Assembly (NCBI GenBank): GCA_020051175.1
Contig: JAGVJJ010000098.1
Location: 1-40,849, forward strand
Length of the DNA stretch: 40,849 nt
Source: Bacteroidia bacterium
GTDB lineage: Bacteria > Bacteroidota > Bacteroidia > 2-12-FULL-35-15
Direction of reading: 5' to 3'
Positions within the stretch are counted from its first letter, which is position 1, and every line of letters starts with the position of its first letter. Below, in pieces: positions 6,917 through 14,796 of the stretch. The notes below the pieces were generated by a model. That model ran no database searches. It was not told the origin of the DNA and saw only the letters and a program-made list of their open reading frames with translations. The translations under genes were made by a program, and so were the position numbers.

Positions 6917-9115
6917 TCAAATGCGGATACCGATCATCAGAATATCATCTATCTGCTCCTTATCGCCTTGCCATTTGCTGGCGTAGTTTTCCAGAAATTT
7001 GCCCTGTTCTTTCATTGGTTTATCCTGAATCCGTAGTAAAATTTCCTTTACTCTTTTAATCATCAGTTTTTTTCCTGCTTCCCCAAATAAATCAGCATAT
7101 CCATCTGTGAAGATATAAAATGAGTCGTTTGGCTGCAACTCAACTTTGTGTGTTTCGTACTGTTGTTCATCATCCGTAAAACCTGCAATTCCTTTTTTTG
7201 TTGCTTTTATTTCTTCAATCATTTGTTGTCCTTTACGGATAATCCAGATTGGCCTGTTGGCACCGGCATAATATAATGTTACCGGCTGCGAATCGTCATC
7301 CGGCTTGTCGATGCGTACAAGGGCTATGTCCATTCCGTCTCTGGTAGAATCGCTGTTTTCAGACTGTCTGAGAGAGGCCTTAATGCCTTTGTTGAGAAGG
7401 TTTAATATTTCGGATGTATCATTACTTTGTATAACGGCATCTTTAAGTTTTTCGGCTCCAATCATGCTCATAAATGCTCCCGGAACCCCATGGCCAGTAC
7501 AATCGGCAGCGGCAAGAAACAGGGTGTTAGTGTCTTTTTTATTGTGAAAAAAATAAAAATCTCCGCTTACAATGTCTTTGGGCTTAAACAACACAAACGA
7601 CTGGGGGAATGCAGCCAGTATATCCCTGCGGTGCGGGAGCATAGCGCGCTGAATACGTTTGGTGTAAGTAATACTTGCAGTAATGTCCCGGTTTTTTTCT
7701 TCAATTTCTTTATTCTTTAATTCAATAATATGCTTTTGCTGGCGTGTAATGTGCAGTGTGCGGAAAATAAAAGCAGCAAAACCTATTACAAGCAGCAGAC
7801 CTGCTATAGCCGAAAATATAATTACATTTTGTTTTCTGTGCTTTTCTTCTGCTACTGCTGTTTGTTTTTCCAGTTCACTCTTATGCCTTGCCTCTTCAAT
7901 AACCTGTTTTTTTTCAAATTCGTAATTCATTTCAGACTGCACAATTTTCTGCGTGTTTTGCTCATTAAACAGGCTGTCTTTGGCGGCAGTATATTTTTTA
8001 TAATGTTCAAAGGCTTTTGCAGGCTGCCTGGTTTGTTCGTAAACATGACTGAGCACTTTTTCAAATTCCCTGATGTGTTCAAGCGACCCAATAGTATGGC
8101 TGATGGTTATTGATTTTTGCAGGAACAACTCGGCATCTTTATATTTTCCTGTAAGTGAATAAATGGTGCCAATATTACCAAGGCTTGCTGCGATACCGCT
8201 CTGGTTGTCAATTTTTTCAAACAATTTTAATGCTTTAAAATAATAATCCAGGGCAAGGGGGTAATTTTTCAGACGGGTGTATGCTTCCCCTAGGTTAACA
8301 AGGGTTGAAGCCATATATAATTTATTGTCTTCTTCCGTAGCGAGGGTCAGTACTTTTGAATAATAGTAAATAGCATCAATGAATTTTTTTTGTTCCACGA
8401 AAGCGTTTCCGATATTACCGTAAAGATTAAGAATATCCTTTTTGTTCCTCGCGGCTTCCTTTATCTTCACTACTTCAAAGTAGCACTCTAGCGCTTTCGA
8501 ATGATTTTTCTGGGATGCATATATCACACCGATATTTCCCAGCGTATTTGCATAAAACTGCTTATCACCAATTTCCTGGGCAATAAGCATTGCTTTGAAA
8601 TTATAGTCCAGTGCTTTGGAATAATTACCCTGGCTCCAGTAGATGCTTCCGATATTACTAAGTGATTGAGCAGTGCCTGTTTTATCGTTTAAAGACTGGC
8701 GTATGGTGAGGGCCTTAAAATAATAATCAAACGCAACCGGGTAATTGCCTTTTAACCAATTAAATACACCCAGGTTGTTGTATGAAACCGCCTGGAGTTT
8801 GTCTCTTACATACTGAGCAGATGAAAAGTTATTTTCCTTTTCAAAAAGTGACTGGGAGTATTGCAGGGCCTGGTTGCTGAGTATAATGGCAGTATCCGGA
8901 TTAACATTCATCAGCTTCCTGGCAAGGTCGTTGAGAGCTATAATCCTGCTGGTATCATGCAGGCCGGAGGACTGCAGCAATGAAAATAATGAATCAACGG
9001 ATTTGCTGTTTTGACCGTTCAAATAAGTAAATGACAGTTGAAGGAAAAATACTGTCAGTAAAAAGTATTTTCTGATGTTCCTGGACTGTGAAGGATGAGA
9101 ATGAACTTTCGTCAT
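6917..9115 (-). CDS. Membrane TPR protein with C-terminal SpoIIE-type PP2C phosphatase (paralogue 2)
   Basis: The 732-residue protein has the same plan as its neighbour at 3001-5415. A hydrophobic export signal near residues 17-34 (FLLTVFFLQLSFTYLNGQ) is followed by about seven TPR units such as ALDYNFKAMLIAQEIGDKQ. A KKQVIEEARHKSELEKQ coiled coil leads to one transmembrane helix near 430-452. The PP2C domain runs from about 501 with DIVSGDFYFF, AAADCTGHGVPGAFMSMIG, TRDGMDIALV and FTDGYADLFG. It lacks the low-complexity insert of paralogue 1, so it is the cleaner reference copy. The start lies 36 bases after moxR, which suggests co-transcription. The stop is 2 bases from the IS target duplication, so the gene itself is intact. 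Confidence 0.92.
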   Translation of the reverse strand: MTKVHSHPSQSRNIRKYFLLTVFFLQLSFTYLNGQNSKSVDSLFSLLQSSGLHDTSRIIALNDLARKLMNVNPDTAIILSNQALQYSQSLFEKENNFSSAQYVRDKLQAVSYNNLGVFNWLKGNYPVAFDYYFKALTIRQSLNDKTGTAQSLSNIGSIYWSQGNYSKALDYNFKAMLIAQEIGDKQFYANTLGNIGVIYASQKNHSKALECYFEVVKIKEAARNKKDILNLYGNIGNAFVEQKKFIDAIYYYSKVLTLATEEDNKLYMASTLVNLGEAYTRLKNYPLALDYYFKALKLFEKIDNQSGIAASLGNIGTIYSLTGKYKDAELFLQKSITISHTIGSLEHIREFEKVLSHVYEQTRQPAKAFEHYKKYTAAKDSLFNEQNTQKIVQSEMNYEFEKKQVIEEARHKSELEKQTAVAEEKHRKQNVIIFSAIAGLLLVIGFAAFIFRTLHITRQQKHIIELKNKEIEEKNRDITASITYTKRIQRAMLPHRRDILAAFPQSFVLFKPKDIVSGDFYFFHNKKDTNTLFLAAADCTGHGVPGAFMSMIGAEKLKDAVIQSNDTSEILNLLNKGIKASLRQSENSDSTRDGMDIALVRIDKPDDDSQPVTLYYAGANRPIWIIRKGQQMIEEIKATKKGIAGFTDDEQQYETHKVELQPNDSFYIFTDGYADLFGEAGKKLMIKRVKEILLRIQDKPMKEQGKFLENYASKWQGDKEQIDDILMIGIRI

Positions 9116-9151
9116 TCATTTAATGTTAAAATGGTATAAAAGCCGAAAAGA

Positions 9152-10120
9152 TTATCTTTCTGACATCAACTCCTGAATAATCTTTTCAATGCTAACCCCC
9201 TCAGCTTCAGCTTTGTAGTTACGTACAATACGATGACGAAGAATTGCTGTAGCAATGGCTTTAACATCCTCAATATCAGGTGAGTATTTGCCTTTGATAA
9301 GAGCATGGCATTTTGCCCCTATCACCAGGAACTGGGAAGCCCTTGGACCTGCCCCCCATGATAAATAAGTGTTTGAAATATTTGCGGCATGCTCCGTGCC
9401 CGGACGTGTTTTTGCTGCCAGTTTCACGGCATATTCCAATACATTGTCCGTAACCGGGATCCTGCGCACCAAATCCTGGAAATAAATAATTTCTTCAGCA
9501 TTCAGCACTTTTTTAAGCTGGGTGGTTTTGTTGGAGGTGGTATTCTTCACCACGGTAAGCTCATCCTGGAATTTAGGATAATCCAGCCATACATTGAACA
9601 TAAAACGATCGAGCTGCGCTTCGGGCAGGGGATAGGTACCTTCCTGCTCAATAGGGTTTTGAGTAGCTAACACAAAAAATGGGTTGCCTAAATCATAACG
9701 TTTACCAGCAACGGTGATGCTGCGTTCCTGCATGGCCTCCAGCAATGCTGCCTGGGTTTTAGGGGGAGTACGGTTAATCTCATCAGCAAGAATGATATTG
9801 GCAAACAAGGGGCCTTTTACAAATTTGAAATGGCGGTCGTCACCTAAGATTTCAGATCCGGTGATGTCGGACGGCATTAAATCCGGGGTAAACTGGATAC
9901 GATTGTAAGTTAAACCCAAAGCATCGGCTATTGTGTTGACTAATAGTGTTTTAGCTAGTCCGGGAACACCGATAAGCAAACAGTGCCCCTTACTGAAAAT
10001 TGAAATAAGAACATCTTTTACAACTTCATCCTGACCGATAATAACTTTACTTATTTCGGCATTCAGTTCTTTATATTTTGCTACAAAAGCATCGGCTGCT
10101 TCTACATCTGATTTATACAT
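9152..10120 (-). CDS. MoxR-family AAA+ ATPase
   Basis: The 322-residue protein has the AAA_3 core and a C-terminal lid. The Walker A motif is GVPGLAKT (51-58), Walker B is IILADE (109-114) followed by NRTPPKTQAALLEAMQE, and sensor 1 is VLATQNP. PLPEAQLDRF is typical of MoxR. MoxR ATPases act as chaperones, usually with von Willebrand A proteins and DUF58 partners. None is encoded beside it here; the next gene is a TPR-PP2C phosphatase 36 bases downstream. The upstream neighbours are three periplasmic foldase-type proteins, an order I believe is common in Bacteroidota. The ATG start is supported by a -7 box at 10143-10150. Confidence 0.94.
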   Translation of the reverse strand: MYKSDVEAADAFVAKYKELNAEISKVIIGQDEVVKDVLISIFSKGHCLLIGVPGLAKTLLVNTIADALGLTYNRIQFTPDLMPSDITGSEILGDDRHFKFVKGPLFANIILADEINRTPPKTQAALLEAMQERSITVAGKRYDLGNPFFVLATQNPIEQEGTYPLPEAQLDRFMFNVWLDYPKFQDELTVVKNTTSNKTTQLKKVLNAEEIIYFQDLVRRIPVTDNVLEYAVKLAAKTRPGTEHAANISNTYLSWGAGPRASQFLVIGAKCHALIKGKYSPDIEDVKAIATAILRHRIVRNYKAEAEGVSIEKIIQELMSER

Positions 10121-10300
10121 GGTTACGAATAACGAATTATTACAAATTTACTTGGTTCAGATAGCGAATCTTTACGAATTTACGAATCTGCGTTTGATAA
10201 CTACCGACTATAATTTTTACTAATCTTATTGCCTACTGTTAAAAGGCTTAATTGCCAACATTTTTTTACAAACTCCGAATTACTAACTACCGACTATCAA
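10121..10300. repeat. Intergenic DNA of short repeated words before moxR
   Basis: This 180-base spacer contains acgaataacgaatt, tttacgaatttacgaatctg and two variants of aactaccgacta. The acgaattt/acgaatctg words recur at 16365-16395 and the ataacgaatt word at 26410-26420. No gene is visible. Similar words form part of the in-frame insert at 3613-3795. Confidence 0.6.
10143..10150 (-). promoter_or_regulatory. Putative -7 box for moxR
   Basis: On the minus strand this reads TAAATTTG, a full TAnnTTTG match, 22 bases before the moxR ATG. No clear -33 TTTG is found at 19-21 bases upstream, so support is only partial. Confidence 0.35.
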
Positions 10301-11710
10301 CTAATTAATCCATTTATTGCTAAAGGTACAATTTTTATAATCATCGGCAATGCGTACAAAGGTTGAGGCAGATTTCCTTTTGATCCATTTTTGAACCGCT
10401 TCCTGTTGTTTTTTTGCCAGGGCAATGGCCTGCATTTTCTGGTAATCATCTACCAGGTTGGCCCGGTGTGGCGCTGTCCGCGTTTTTAAATACAAAATGC
10501 GGTATGCCTGTTTACCATCGGGCCCTGTCATAGGCATCGGTTTTGTAAATTCACCTACTTTTAGCTTATCAATTGCAAAAGCAACATTTTGGTCAACCTG
10601 TCCAATTTCATCCATCTGGAAGCGGGTAGCACCAGTAAACGGATTAATAATTAAGCCACCACTATTTTTACTTTCTTCATCGTCCGAATATTTACCGGCA
10701 GCATCAGAGAAACGAATGGTATCAGCCTGCAAAATGCCATAAATCGTATCCAGCGACTGTTTGGCTTTTAACAGATCGGCAGCCTCCACTTTTGGAGCAA
10801 TCAGCAGGCTTCGTGCATCCACTTCATCGCCCCTGCGCTCAATAAGCTGGATGATAAAATATCCGTAAACGGTCTCGAACACATCACTTATCTCATTTGG
10901 TTTTAGCTTAAAAGCCCAGGCATCCCATTCAGGCACAAACTGTCCGCGTTGAATATGCTCATACAAACCACCTTTGCTTGCAGAACCCGGATCCTCAGAA
11001 TAAAGGGCCGCCATAGCAGGGAATGCGCTTTCGCCTTTCATGATGCGCTGACGTATGCCTTCAATTTTATCTTTTGCTTCTTTTTTAGCTTCAGGGGTGG
11101 TTTTTGGCTTTTTTACAATTTGTCCCACCTCAACCTCTGCATTTATAAGGGGTATAGAGTCTTCCGGGATGCTCATGTAATAGTTTTTCACGTCATTTGG
11201 AGTAACGCTGATATCGCCCGTTACTTTACTTTGCATTTGCTGCGCCATTACAATGTCACGCACTTTTTCACGCATTTCGGCTTTGTAATCGTCAGGGGAT
11301 TTGCCATAAAAGCTTGTGAAGCGTTCTTCAGAGCCAAGCTGCTGCAAATAGTAATTCATACGCCTGTCCAGTTCCTGATCCACCTGCGATTCGGCAGGGT
11401 AGAGGCTGTCCTTCTGTGCCTGGGCAAGCAATAGTTTCTGGTATAAAAGTGTTTCCAGCAGTTTGCAACGCGTATTGTCATCTACCGGTTCCTGCTCGGC
11501 AATCATTTGCTGGTACTGAGCTTCCAGTTCAGATTGCAGGATGATGTTGGAACCAACAGCTGCTACAACGCGGTCAATTACAGTGCCTTGTGCGAAGCCC
11601 CTCCCGGCCTCCCCAAAGGGGATGAGAAATAGCGAGAAGGCTATTAACCAGTAATTGTTCCTCCCCTTTGGAGAGGTAGGGTAAGGCCTTTTATTTTTTT
11701 GTGTTATCAT
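10301..11710 (-). CDS. SurA-like periplasmic peptidyl-prolyl isomerase
   Basis: The protein is 469 residues from the ATG at 11710; a TTG at 11725 is a poorer upstream option. The N-terminal SurA-like chaperone part (GTVIDRVVAAVGSNIILQSELEAQ) is followed by two PpiC/parvulin-type regions. One is EVEVGQIVKKPKTTPEAKKE to YGYFIIQLIERRG; the other centres on FSDAAGKYSDDEESKNSGG. The family folds outer-membrane proteins in the periplasm. The export signal is odd: hydrophobic YWLIAFSLFLIPF (20-32) is flanked by residues encoded by an inverted repeat (11608-11676), giving RPYPTSPKGR before it and GEAGRGFAQ at the likely cleavage site. The start overlaps the preceding gene by 20 bases, so translation is probably coupled. 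Confidence 0.9.
   Translation of the reverse strand: MITQKNKRPYPTSPKGRNNYWLIAFSLFLIPFGEAGRGFAQGTVIDRVVAAVGSNIILQSELEAQYQQMIAEQEPVDDNTRCKLLETLLYQKLLLAQAQKDSLYPAESQVDQELDRRMNYYLQQLGSEERFTSFYGKSPDDYKAEMREKVRDIVMAQQMQSKVTGDISVTPNDVKNYYMSIPEDSIPLINAEVEVGQIVKKPKTTPEAKKEAKDKIEGIRQRIMKGESAFPAMAALYSEDPGSASKGGLYEHIQRGQFVPEWDAWAFKLKPNEISDVFETVYGYFIIQLIERRGDEVDARSLLIAPKVEAADLLKAKQSLDTIYGILQADTIRFSDAAGKYSDDEESKNSGGLIINPFTGATRFQMDEIGQVDQNVAFAIDKLKVGEFTKPMPMTGPDGKQAYRILYLKTRTAPHRANLVDDYQKMQAIALAKKQQEAVQKWIKRKSASTFVRIADDYKNCTFSNKWIN
11608..11676. repeat. Inverted repeat embedded in the signal-peptide codons
   Basis: The arms 11608-11622 (cctccccaaagggga) and 11662-11676 (tcccctttggagagg) are complementary at 14 of 15 positions, and similar pyrimidine/purine-rich flanks extend beyond them. 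The enclosed bases encode the hydrophobic core of the signal. The word ctcccctttggagagg resembles a dispersed Bacteroidota genome repeat and the hairpin at 1175-1195. Confidence 0.8.
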
Positions 11711-12623
11711 CAATATATATTTCAATGTCTTTACTGTTTAATGCATCATTATAAATATCTTCTTTCATTTTAGTGACAAGCTGCAATTTACGCTTGTTCA
11801 GAATGATATTTTTAATGTTATCCTTTTCAAAGCTTAGTGGCGAAATGCTGTTACGAATCTTAAAACCTTTAATATTCAGGTAATAATTATAAAGCGAATC
11901 ATTTACTTCAACCAAACGGTTGTTTTGCAAAAAAAGCTCTTTGTTATACGTCTGGATGGGTATTTCTTTCAGCAAATCATCAAACAGCAGCCAGGAGTTT
12001 TCGTCCAGGTAAAAGTTTTCAGCAAACTGGTGACAGTAATCGGTAAGCTGTTGCTTGTCTTTTGCATTGTCTGATTTGTACCATTTTTCAAGCTTGTTAA
12101 TACCCGGTGCTTTTTTGTTAACCTTAACATAAATCACCTTAATAATATTGTCCTTGAGCTCAAAATTACTTTTGTTGTTGTTGTAATACTGCTCAATTTC
12201 CTCATTGGTAACTGTGGTATCCAGCTTTTGTTTTACCAGCTCTTTTTCATACGTATAGGTAATAAGGGAGTTCCTGTATGCTGCCAGCTGTTTTTCCACA
12301 TTTTTCTGAGCTTCGTCCAGGTTATCTTCAGCCTTTTGTATTACCAGAGTTTCACGCACCCAGTTGTCAATGAACTTTTTTACCAGTTCAATGCTGTCTT
12401 TGGCAGAAGTGCCTTTAGGCACTATGTTCTGAATATCGTCCTGGTATAAGTACGCATCATTTACACGTGCCAGGGCCTTGCGGTTTTCATCCTCATTATC
12501 TTTTGACGAACAGGAAACAATGGAAGTTACAATGAAAAGAAAAAATAAGGCAGCAAAAGATTTGAGGGAGGTCAATAAAACAGCATTCACCGATTCAGAT
12601 ACTGACCGGTGAAAGCTGCTCAT
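11691..12623 (-). CDS. Lipoprotein with SurA/PpiC-like N-terminal region
   Basis: The protein is 310 residues from the ATG at 12623. An upstream in-frame TTG (12692) would overlap the previous gene and is unlikely; a GTG at 12590 would give a shorter, more standard signal. A hydrophobic segment (FAALFFLFIVTSIVSC) ends in a lipobox, predicting acylation at Cys38. The mature part begins like SurA N-terminal domains (RVNDAYLYQDDIQNIVP, then a helical VRETLVIQKAEDN). No convincing parvulin catalytic core is visible, so it may be a chaperone rather than an isomerase. It is the middle of three consecutive foldase-type genes, 37 bases after the first and overlapping the next by 20 bases. Confidence 0.85.
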   Translation of the reverse strand: MSSFHRSVSESVNAVLLTSLKSFAALFFLFIVTSIVSCSSKDNEDENRKALARVNDAYLYQDDIQNIVPKGTSAKDSIELVKKFIDNWVRETLVIQKAEDNLDEAQKNVEKQLAAYRNSLITYTYEKELVKQKLDTTVTNEEIEQYYNNNKSNFELKDNIIKVIYVKVNKKAPGINKLEKWYKSDNAKDKQQLTDYCHQFAENFYLDENSWLLFDDLLKEIPIQTYNKELFLQNNRLVEVNDSLYNYYLNIKGFKIRNSISPLSFEKDNIKNIILNKRKLQLVTKMKEDIYNDALNSKDIEIYIDDNTKK

Positions 12624-12660
12624 ATTAACAGAGTATGGAAAATGCAGACGGAAACGACTA

Positions 12661-14628
12661 TTACTTAATTGTGGCAAGAACGTTTTTATCAATTGTTACT
12701 GTGTATTTTTTTCTCAGTTCGGCAAGCCATTCTTTTTCAAGGTGATTCTGGTAGTCGGCAGTAACCATTCCTTTAGCATCCTGGAATGATTTAGGTCCCG
12801 GAGGCACAATTTTATTTACCACAACAATCACAATTTTTTTGTCTTTTTCAGAGTTCATATCGGCAGAAATTCCTTGTTTCCAGCTCTTATCTACAAACTC
12901 ATTTTCGGTTTTGCTGAACACACGGCTTTCAGTCTGTAAATTCAGCTGTGTGTCCTTGTTTATTGCCGCAATGATGTCTTTTTCCGACTTTTTCTCAGCC
13001 AGCATCTGGCGTACCTGCTGGGCTACTTTTGCATCGGAACAGCTGTATACGGTTGCATCGGCACGTTCTTCCCACATGTAATTGTTTTTGTTTTTTTCAT
13101 AAAACTCTTTTGCACCTGTAGTGTCTTTCACTGCTTTGGACCACACTTTACGATCGGTAAGCTCAAACAGCAAAATGCCATCATGATATTCTTCCATCAG
13201 GGCTTTAAACTCCGGGTATTTTTGATCAAGGCGCGCTTCTTCATAAGCTATTGCAGATTCATCTACAAACTGTTTGTACAATTGGTTGATAAGGATGCTC
13301 TTGTCAATTTTAGGGCGTTTGCTCTGGTGGCTCGCAATGTAATTGGCAAAATCAGTTTGGGTGTACTGCTTGTCATTGAAGTTGAACATTGTTTTCTTCA
13401 GGTCTTTAGCCTTGTTTTTATCCCAGGTGCCATCAAACACAGTAGAGTCAACCACTTTTGTAAATTCATCGCGTGCGGGAAGGTTTTCTTTGAATTTGTA
13501 TTCCGCTTTTATTTTTGCGATAAGCGATGCACGACCTGCCTGTGAGCGAGAGTCTTTTGTAACTTTATCTTTCAGTTCATTTTTCATGGCATCAAAGCTT
13601 GCAAGTCCGCGTTTGTCAACCAGTCGGATTACGTGCCATCCGTATTTTGTTTTAACAGGTTCTGAAATATCGTTTTTGTTTTTCAGGGCAAATGACGCTT
13701 TTTCAAATTCCATCGGCATTTTATTGGTACCAAACCACATCAGCTCACCGCCTTTTTTGGCAGATGTTTTATCGTCTGAAAATTGTGTTGCCAGCTCTTC
13801 AAATTTTGCTCCGGCTTTTAATTTATTGTATATCTCATTGATTTTTGCACGGGCATTGATCGAGTCTTCTTTGGTCATGTTTGGTGGTGTTTTTACCATG
13901 ATGTGGCCTACCAATACTTCGCCCTGGGCTTTTCTCCTGTCATGAACTTTAATAATGTGGTATCCGAAACGGGTACGTACCGGCATTGAAACATCACCCA
14001 CCTTTGTGCTGTATGCAGCGCTTTCGAACGGGTATACCATTTGTAATGCAGTAAAATATCCTAAATCCCCTCCGTTGTCTTTTGCTGAAGGATCATCAGA
14101 AATGCCTCTTTCAGCAGCCACTTTATTAAAATCCTCGCCTTTTAAAACGCGGGAGCGTATTTTCATGATTTTGTTGTAAGCATCAAGTGTATCTTTAGGC
14201 AGGGCCGTTTCTGATACTTTTACAAGGATGTGTGAAGCATGGACATCTTCCTGCAAACGTGAATACGTTTCCTGCAGCAGCCTTTCATTTACATCTTTAT
14301 CAGTAAGGTAAGGTTGCGCCAACTGTTTACGGTAACCCGAAAGCTCGTCCCTGAATGCTTTGGCCGTATCCAGCTTCAGCTCTTCGGCTTCGCGCACTTT
14401 CAGCTTAAAGTTCACAAAAAGATCCACATAATCATTGAGGGATTTGGGATCATTGGAAGCTTCTTTTGTATTGTTTTTTTTGTACACCGTTTCAAACTCG
14501 GCTACCGTTACCTTATCCTGACCAATGGTCATAAGCACAGCATCTTTTTTATTCTGAGCTGTAATTGCATTAATTGCTAATAATGTAAAAGGAAGTACTA
14601 AAGATTTTGCAAAAGTTGCTCTATTCAT
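12661..14628 (-). CDS. Periplasmic peptidyl-prolyl isomerase with two PpiC domains (SurA/PpiD-like)
   Basis: The 655-residue protein has a signal peptide (SLVLPFTLLAINAITAQ) and a SurA-like N-terminal part. Two parvulin domains follow: one near residues 125-225 (HASHILVKVSE to RFGYHIIKVHDRR), the other near 232-335 (VGHIMVKTPPNMTKE to KYGWHVIRLVDKRG). A long C-terminal region has no obvious catalytic motif. It probably assists folding of outer-membrane or secreted proteins. It is the first gene of the foldase cluster, behind a TACATTTG box at 14655-14662 and downstream of the guaB terminator. That makes it a likely start of the transcription unit running through moxR. Confidence 0.93.
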   Translation of the reverse strand: MNRATFAKSLVLPFTLLAINAITAQNKKDAVLMTIGQDKVTVAEFETVYKKNNTKEASNDPKSLNDYVDLFVNFKLKVREAEELKLDTAKAFRDELSGYRKQLAQPYLTDKDVNERLLQETYSRLQEDVHASHILVKVSETALPKDTLDAYNKIMKIRSRVLKGEDFNKVAAERGISDDPSAKDNGGDLGYFTALQMVYPFESAAYSTKVGDVSMPVRTRFGYHIIKVHDRRKAQGEVLVGHIMVKTPPNMTKEDSINARAKINEIYNKLKAGAKFEELATQFSDDKTSAKKGGELMWFGTNKMPMEFEKASFALKNKNDISEPVKTKYGWHVIRLVDKRGLASFDAMKNELKDKVTKDSRSQAGRASLIAKIKAEYKFKENLPARDEFTKVVDSTVFDGTWDKNKAKDLKKTMFNFNDKQYTQTDFANYIASHQSKRPKIDKSILINQLYKQFVDESAIAYEEARLDQKYPEFKALMEEYHDGILLFELTDRKVWSKAVKDTTGAKEFYEKNKNNYMWEERADATVYSCSDAKVAQQVRQMLAEKKSEKDIIAAINKDTQLNLQTESRVFSKTENEFVDKSWKQGISADMNSEKDKKIVIVVVNKIVPPGPKSFQDAKGMVTADYQNHLEKEWLAELRKKYTVTIDKNVLATIK

Positions 14629-14654
14629 AACAAGTTAATTTAATTTTAGGGTAG

Positions 14655-14662
14655 CAAATGTA
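14655..14662 (-). promoter_or_regulatory. Putative -7 box for the foldase cluster
   Basis: On the minus strand this reads TACATTTG, an exact TAnnTTTG match, 26 bases before the ATG at 14628. A T-rich TTTTG/TTTTAA lies about 19-23 bases upstream as a weak -33 element. It sits just past the guaB terminator, as expected for a new transcription unit. Confidence 0.5.
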
Positions 14663-14680
14663 GCTAATATTACGATGTAT

Positions 14681-14716
14681 TAAAACAAAAACCGTCCTGA
14701 AGTGTCCGGGACGGCT
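14681..14716 (-). terminator. Rho-independent terminator downstream of guaB
   Basis: On the minus strand CCGTCC (14714-14709) pairs with GGACGG (14697-14692) and is followed by TTTTTGTTTT. It lies about 80 bases beyond the guaB stop, after a larger inverted repeat at 14747-14794. Confidence 0.8.
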
Positions 14717-14746
14717 TTGTTAAAATTTGTTAAGGCTTTAGTTTCA

Positions 14747-14794
14747 GGTTTAAAGTTTCAGGTTAGTTTAACCTTGAACCTGAAACTTTAAACC
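14747..14794. repeat. Perfect 18-bp inverted repeat directly after guaB
   Basis: The arms 14747-14764 (ggtttaaagtttcaggtt) and 14777-14794 are exact complements around a 12-base loop. The outer arm lies 2 bases from the guaB stop codon. The word gtttcaggttt is itself repeated directly at 14741-14751. It has no poly-T tail of its own; the likely functional terminator is at 14681-14716. Confidence 0.85.
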
Positions 14795-14796
14795 AT

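Noticed and set aside
10949..11434. Plus-strand ORF of 161 codons opposite the SurA-like gene
   Set aside because: It is antisense to a clear protein-coding frame, and its composition is what the reverse frame would give.
12624..12692. Longer N-terminus of the foldase lipoprotein from a TTG at 12692
   Set aside because: It overlaps the preceding gene by 32 bases and puts 23 extra residues before an already long signal; the ATG at 12623 is better.
13343..13945. Plus-strand ORF of 200 codons opposite the double-PpiC isomerase
   Set aside because: It lies wholly antisense to parvulin-domain codons and has no recognisable family features.
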